Origin: Gemmatimonadaceae bacterium
Lineage (GTDB): Bacteria; Gemmatimonadota; Gemmatimonadetes; Gemmatimonadales; Gemmatimonadaceae
Reading direction: 5' to 3'
DNA length: 64,000 nucleotides
NCBI GenBank assembly: GCA_020846935.1
Contig: JADLCY010000015.1
Location: forward strand, 1 to 64,000
Position 1 is the first letter of the stretch, and each line of letters starts with the position of its first letter. The notes under the pieces are model-generated. The model was not told the origin of the DNA, ran no database searches, and was given only the letters and a program-made list of their open reading frames with translations. Both the position numbers and the translations under genes were made by a program. Positions 60,793-64,000 of this stretch are shown here, piece after piece.

Positions 60793-63700
60793 CTAACGCC
60801 GGTTGCCCACCTGCGCGAGCAGCCCGTCCAGTTGGGCGAGCAATCGCGTGGAGGCCGTGCGGACGCTGAGCGTGGGGAGGCGATCGGCCTCGTCCACGGT
60901 CTGCATCAGCGAGGTGAGGTTGTTGCGCAGGCTGGTGAGCGTGGTCGGACCGCCACCTCCACCTCCGAAGCCGCCACCGCCACCGCTGCCCGCCAGGCGG
61001 TCGAGCGTCGCCGCCCGCGTGCTGTCGCCGGCGCTGCGGGCCGTGCGCGCGAGCTCGCGGGCACGTGTGATCCCCTCGGCGGCGCGATTCACGCCGTCCC
61101 AGAGTCGCCAGGCGAGCGTCCCTTGCACGCGAATGTCCGCAGGCGACGTGCGCACTCTCGGATCCATGCGCACCGTGAGCGCATGTGTCAGCACCTGCCC
61201 GTCCACCGTCAGCCGGACGGTGTAGCGGCCGGGTGGGACAAACGGCCCCAGCGGCTCGGGAACCGTCTGGCCCGGAATCGCGCTGATCGGGTAGGAGAAC
61301 GACGCCGCGTTCGGGCGCGGGTAGCGCAGATCCCAAACGAAGCGATGCAGCCCCGGTCCGGCATCGAGCACGGGGAACGGCCGGATCCACCACTCGGGCC
61401 AGTGGCCCTGGTCGCTCGGTTCAGGCTCAGGGTTCACGCCCTTGACGTACTTCCGCACCAGTCGCCCGCCAGCGTCGATGATCTCGAGCGTGAGGTCGTT
61501 GGCCGCGGAGCGAAGGCTGTAGTGAATGCTCACGCCATCCGGCGGATTTGGCGCCCGCGGCTCGTCCGGAGGAAGGGGCGTGTCCGTGTACATCGAGTAG
61601 CGCACCCGCGTCGCCAACGACGGCTTGAACAGATGCACCGCCTTCTGCAGCGGCGCGTCGGCCATCTCGCGCAACGCGGCGATGTCGTCGAGGATCCAGA
61701 TGCCACGCCCATGCGTCCCGGCGATGAGGTCGTCGTCCTTGATGACCAGATCGCGGATCGAGGTAGCCGGCATGTTCACCTGCAGCGACTGCCAGTGATC
61801 ACCATCATCGAACGACACCCAGACCTTCGTTTCGGACCCGGCGAAGAGGAGTCCGCGTCGCCTGGGATCTTCGCGCACCACGTTGATCGTTGCACCACTG
61901 TCGATGCCCGTCACGATGGACGTCCACGTTCGGCCGCCGTCGCGCGTGCGGTAGATGTACGGTCGCAGATCGTCGAGGCGCAGCGTGTTGATGGCAGCGT
62001 AGGCGGTGAGCGTATCGAAGTGCGAAGCGTCCATCAGCGACACCTTGGCCCACGGGACCAGCTGCGGCGGCGTGACATCGCGCCAGGTGCGACCGCCGTT
62101 GAAGGTCACGTGGATGAGGCCATCGTCGCTTCCCGCCCAGAGGATGTTCTCCCTGAGGTAGCTCGGGGCGATGGTATAGACCACGCCGGGGTGACGGGCG
62201 CGCGCCGAACGCTCGTTGGCGTATTTGCCGACGCTGGCCGGGACCACGGAATCCTTGCGCGTGAGGTCCGGCGAGATCTCTCGCCAGCTGTTCGCGCCGT
62301 CGATCGTCTCCCAGATGGTATTGGCGCCGAAGTACAACTTGCGCGGGTTGACCGGGGAAAAGAGGATCGGCGCCGTGCGCAACATTCGATAGTTGGGGTC
62401 ACGGAACGGCTTTGGCGACACATTCTGCGTTTGACCGGTGCGGTAGTCGAATCGCGTGACCTTGCCGCCGTACATGATGTTCGGGTCCAGCGGGTCCGGA
62501 GCTACGTAGCCGTACTCCTCCACGCCAACGGGCCGCCACTCACGGAAGGTGATCTGCCCGTCGTTCCCGCGGCTTTGGACGCACGCCGAGCCCGACTCCT
62601 GCTGGCCCCCGCAGACGCGGTAGGGCCACGAGTTGTCGGCCGTGACGTGATAGAACTGTGCGGTCGGTTGGTTGTACCAGCTGCTCCACGTCTTTCCGCC
62701 GTTGACCGTCACGATCGCGCCCTGGTCGGCGGCGATCAGCATCACGTCAGGCGTGTCCGGGTTGATCCAGATGCGATGGTAGTCGTCGCCGCCGGGGGCG
62801 CCGCGGATCATCTCCCAGGTCACGCCCGCGTCGGTCGACTTCCACGTGACGATGCTGCCCGAGAACACGATGTCCGGATTCTTTGGGTGGACCTTCACCT
62901 CGGCGAAGTCAGAACCGCGGTTGTGCACCCGCGCATCGGTCGACGTCTTGTTCCACGAGGCGCCGGCGTCGTCAGAGCGATAGATGCCGCTCTTCTGCCC
63001 GGCGTCGACGGTTACGAACAGGCGTGAGGGGCGACTTGGAGCGACCGCGATGCCGATGCGCCCGAGCCCATCGGCTTCGAACGTCGGCAGGCCATTCATG
63101 ATGCGTTGCCAGGTTTCGCCGCCGTCGGTGCTCTTGAAGAGGCCGGTGCCACTGCCCTGCCAGACGCCGTTCTCCCACGGACCCTGTCGCGCTTCCCACA
63201 GGGCGGCGTAGAGCGTGTTGGGATCGTCCGGCGCCATGACGACATCGATGGCGCCGGTATTCTCGTCTTTGCCGAGGACCTTGCGGAAGGTTCGGCCGCC
63301 ATCGAGGGAGCGGTACAGCCCGCGTTCTTCGTTGGGACCGTACGGGTGACCAAGCACGGCGACGAAGAGACGATCTGGATTGCGCGGGTCGACGACGATT
63401 TGCGGAATCTGTTGCCCGTCGCGCAGGCCGAGGTGCTGCCAGGTGGCGCCGTTGTCGACGCTCTTGTAGATGCCGTTGCCGGTGGAGAGGTCGGGGCGCT
63501 GCAGTCCCTCACCGGATCCGACATAGATGATGTCGGGATTGGATGGCGCCACTGCGATCGCGCCGACCGACCCCGTGGACTGGCCGTCGAAGATGGGATC
63601 CCAGGTGCGGCCGTAGTCCGTGGAGCGCCAGACGCCGCCATTGACCGCGGCAAAGTAGAACGTGTTGGGGCGCTGGGGCACGCCGGTCGCCGCCTTGATG

Positions 63701-63828
63701 CGACCGCCGCGGAACGGGCCGATGTGGCGCCAGCGCAGTTCGGCGAACGGCGAGGAGGCACCCTGGGCGGCCGCGTCCAGGGAGACGAGGCTGACGGCGA
63801 GAAGGACGAAGGCAACGCGACGCAGCAT
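60793..63828 (-). CDS. VPS10/sortilin-type beta-propeller exported protein (paralog 2)
   Basis: 1011 residues from the ATG at 63828; the signal peptide ends SLDAAAQG. Asp-box repeats (STDYGRTWDP, SVDNGATWQH, SLDGGRTFRK, STDGGETWQR, TRDGGRTWTS) form the propellers in residues 25-640. A beta-sandwich tail (YTVRLTVDGQVLTHALTVRM, 20) and a Gly-rich linker (GSGGGGGFGGGGG) precede a final helix pair. It shares plan with the protein at 13243-16701, but lacks most of its Gly-rich insertions. Function unknown. Confidence 0.9.
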   Translation of the reverse strand: MLRRVAFVLLAVSLVSLDAAAQGASSPFAELRWRHIGPFRGGRIKAATGVPQRPNTFYFAAVNGGVWRSTDYGRTWDPIFDGQSTGSVGAIAVAPSNPDIIYVGSGEGLQRPDLSTGNGIYKSVDNGATWQHLGLRDGQQIPQIVVDPRNPDRLFVAVLGHPYGPNEERGLYRSLDGGRTFRKVLGKDENTGAIDVVMAPDDPNTLYAALWEARQGPWENGVWQGSGTGLFKSTDGGETWQRIMNGLPTFEADGLGRIGIAVAPSRPSRLFVTVDAGQKSGIYRSDDAGASWNKTSTDARVHNRGSDFAEVKVHPKNPDIVFSGSIVTWKSTDAGVTWEMIRGAPGGDDYHRIWINPDTPDVMLIAADQGAIVTVNGGKTWSSWYNQPTAQFYHVTADNSWPYRVCGGQQESGSACVQSRGNDGQITFREWRPVGVEEYGYVAPDPLDPNIMYGGKVTRFDYRTGQTQNVSPKPFRDPNYRMLRTAPILFSPVNPRKLYFGANTIWETIDGANSWREISPDLTRKDSVVPASVGKYANERSARARHPGVVYTIAPSYLRENILWAGSDDGLIHVTFNGGRTWRDVTPPQLVPWAKVSLMDASHFDTLTAYAAINTLRLDDLRPYIYRTRDGGRTWTSIVTGIDSGATINVVREDPRRRGLLFAGSETKVWVSFDDGDHWQSLQVNMPATSIRDLVIKDDDLIAGTHGRGIWILDDIAALREMADAPLQKAVHLFKPSLATRVRYSMYTDTPLPPDEPRAPNPPDGVSIHYSLRSAANDLTLEIIDAGGRLVRKYVKGVNPEPEPSDQGHWPEWWIRPFPVLDAGPGLHRFVWDLRYPRPNAASFSYPISAIPGQTVPEPLGPFVPPGRYTVRLTVDGQVLTHALTVRMDPRVRTSPADIRVQGTLAWRLWDGVNRAAEGITRARELARTARSAGDSTRAATLDRLAGSGGGGGFGGGGGGPTTLTSLRNNLTSLMQTVDEADRLPTLSVRTASTRLLAQLDGLLAQVGNRR

Positions 63829-63923
63829 GATCGTGAGGGAGGAGGCCTCCGGAATATGCAGCCGGTCGCGCGCCAGCGGCATTTCAGGATTCCCTCAGGG
63901 GCGATCCACGGTTCCGCCTATGG

Positions 63924-64000
63924 TCAGGAGGCGGATCTGACCACGGTGAGCGCCTCGCGGCGCGTGTCTGGCCCGGGGTCGAGCGCGGCCCATGGATTCA
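63924..64000 (-). CDS. partial CDS, C-terminus only
   Basis: An open frame enters from the right edge and ends at TGA (63926-63924). The 24 codons include ALDPGPDTRREALTVV and have a nearly complete preference for G or C at third positions, unlike the other two frames. It ends 96 bases before the VPS10 start on the same strand. Family not recognisable. Confidence 0.5.
   Translation of the reverse strand, partial: NPWAALDPGPDTRREALTVVRSAS

Overview
The window is GC-rich, densely packed bacterial chromosome. High GC at third codon positions, GTG starts, two very large exported VPS10/sortilin-type beta-propeller proteins, an F0 operon whose a and b subunits carry signal-peptide-like N-termini, and a BTAD-type regulator together suggest a member of the Gemmatimonadota. 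That assignment is an inference from gene content; there is no rRNA in the window. I found no rRNA, tRNA, CRISPR array, insertion sequence or prophage.

Layout. 0-6.5 kb: unrelated small genes (membrane protein, GIY-YIG-like protein, alpha/beta hydrolase, MFS transporter, M20 peptidase, flavin monooxygenase, lipoprotein). 6.5-11.2 kb, minus strand: an F0 operon (atpZ/I-like, atpI-like, atpB, atpE, atpF, atpH) that runs on into a mannose-6-P isomerase-type cupin and a sugar-1-phosphate nucleotidylyltransferase instead of F1 genes. 11.3-16.7 kb, plus: BsuPI-domain lipoprotein, MoxR ATPase, first VPS10 protein. 16.9-21.6 kb: a section with looser codon use holding a BTAD/AAA/TPR regulator, a convergent membrane HD-GYP phosphodiesterase, and a previously unlisted 18-residue peptide gene with a strong ribosome binding site just upstream of the HD-GYP gene. 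21.8-36.8 kb, all minus: housekeeping genes, in transcription order aroC, aroK, smg-like, topA, trmFO, xerC, hslV, hslU, argF, bcp, gcvT, mogA, a sigma-54 activator with a degenerate receiver, and a conserved hypothetical. The topA-trmFO-xerC-hslV-hslU order is the one known from Firmicutes.

37-57 kb, minus strand: a type IV pilus region. It holds pilMNOPQ followed by a large beta-propeller lipoprotein, three minor pilin/PilX-like genes, the major pilin pilA with a candidate sigma-54 promoter, and an operon made of a PilS/PilR-like two-component system and four glycosyltransferase-type genes (two PMT/ArnT-fold GT39 proteins, a TMTC-like TPR membrane protein, a DPM1-like GT2). I read this as a possible lipid-linked-sugar O-glycosylation system for the Ser/Thr-rich pilin, resembling the eukaryotic DPM1-TMTC arrangement. 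57-64 kb: arfB, trmL, a GH15 glucoamylase-like enzyme, the second VPS10 protein and a partial gene.

Smaller signals are an octamer GCCTAACG/CGTTAGGC seen 11 times, mostly inside genes and forcing rare codons; a noncoding array of about nine 20-21 bp repeats upstream of aroC; a three-copy 31 bp repeat that contains the stop codon of bcp; and hairpins on both sides of atpE.
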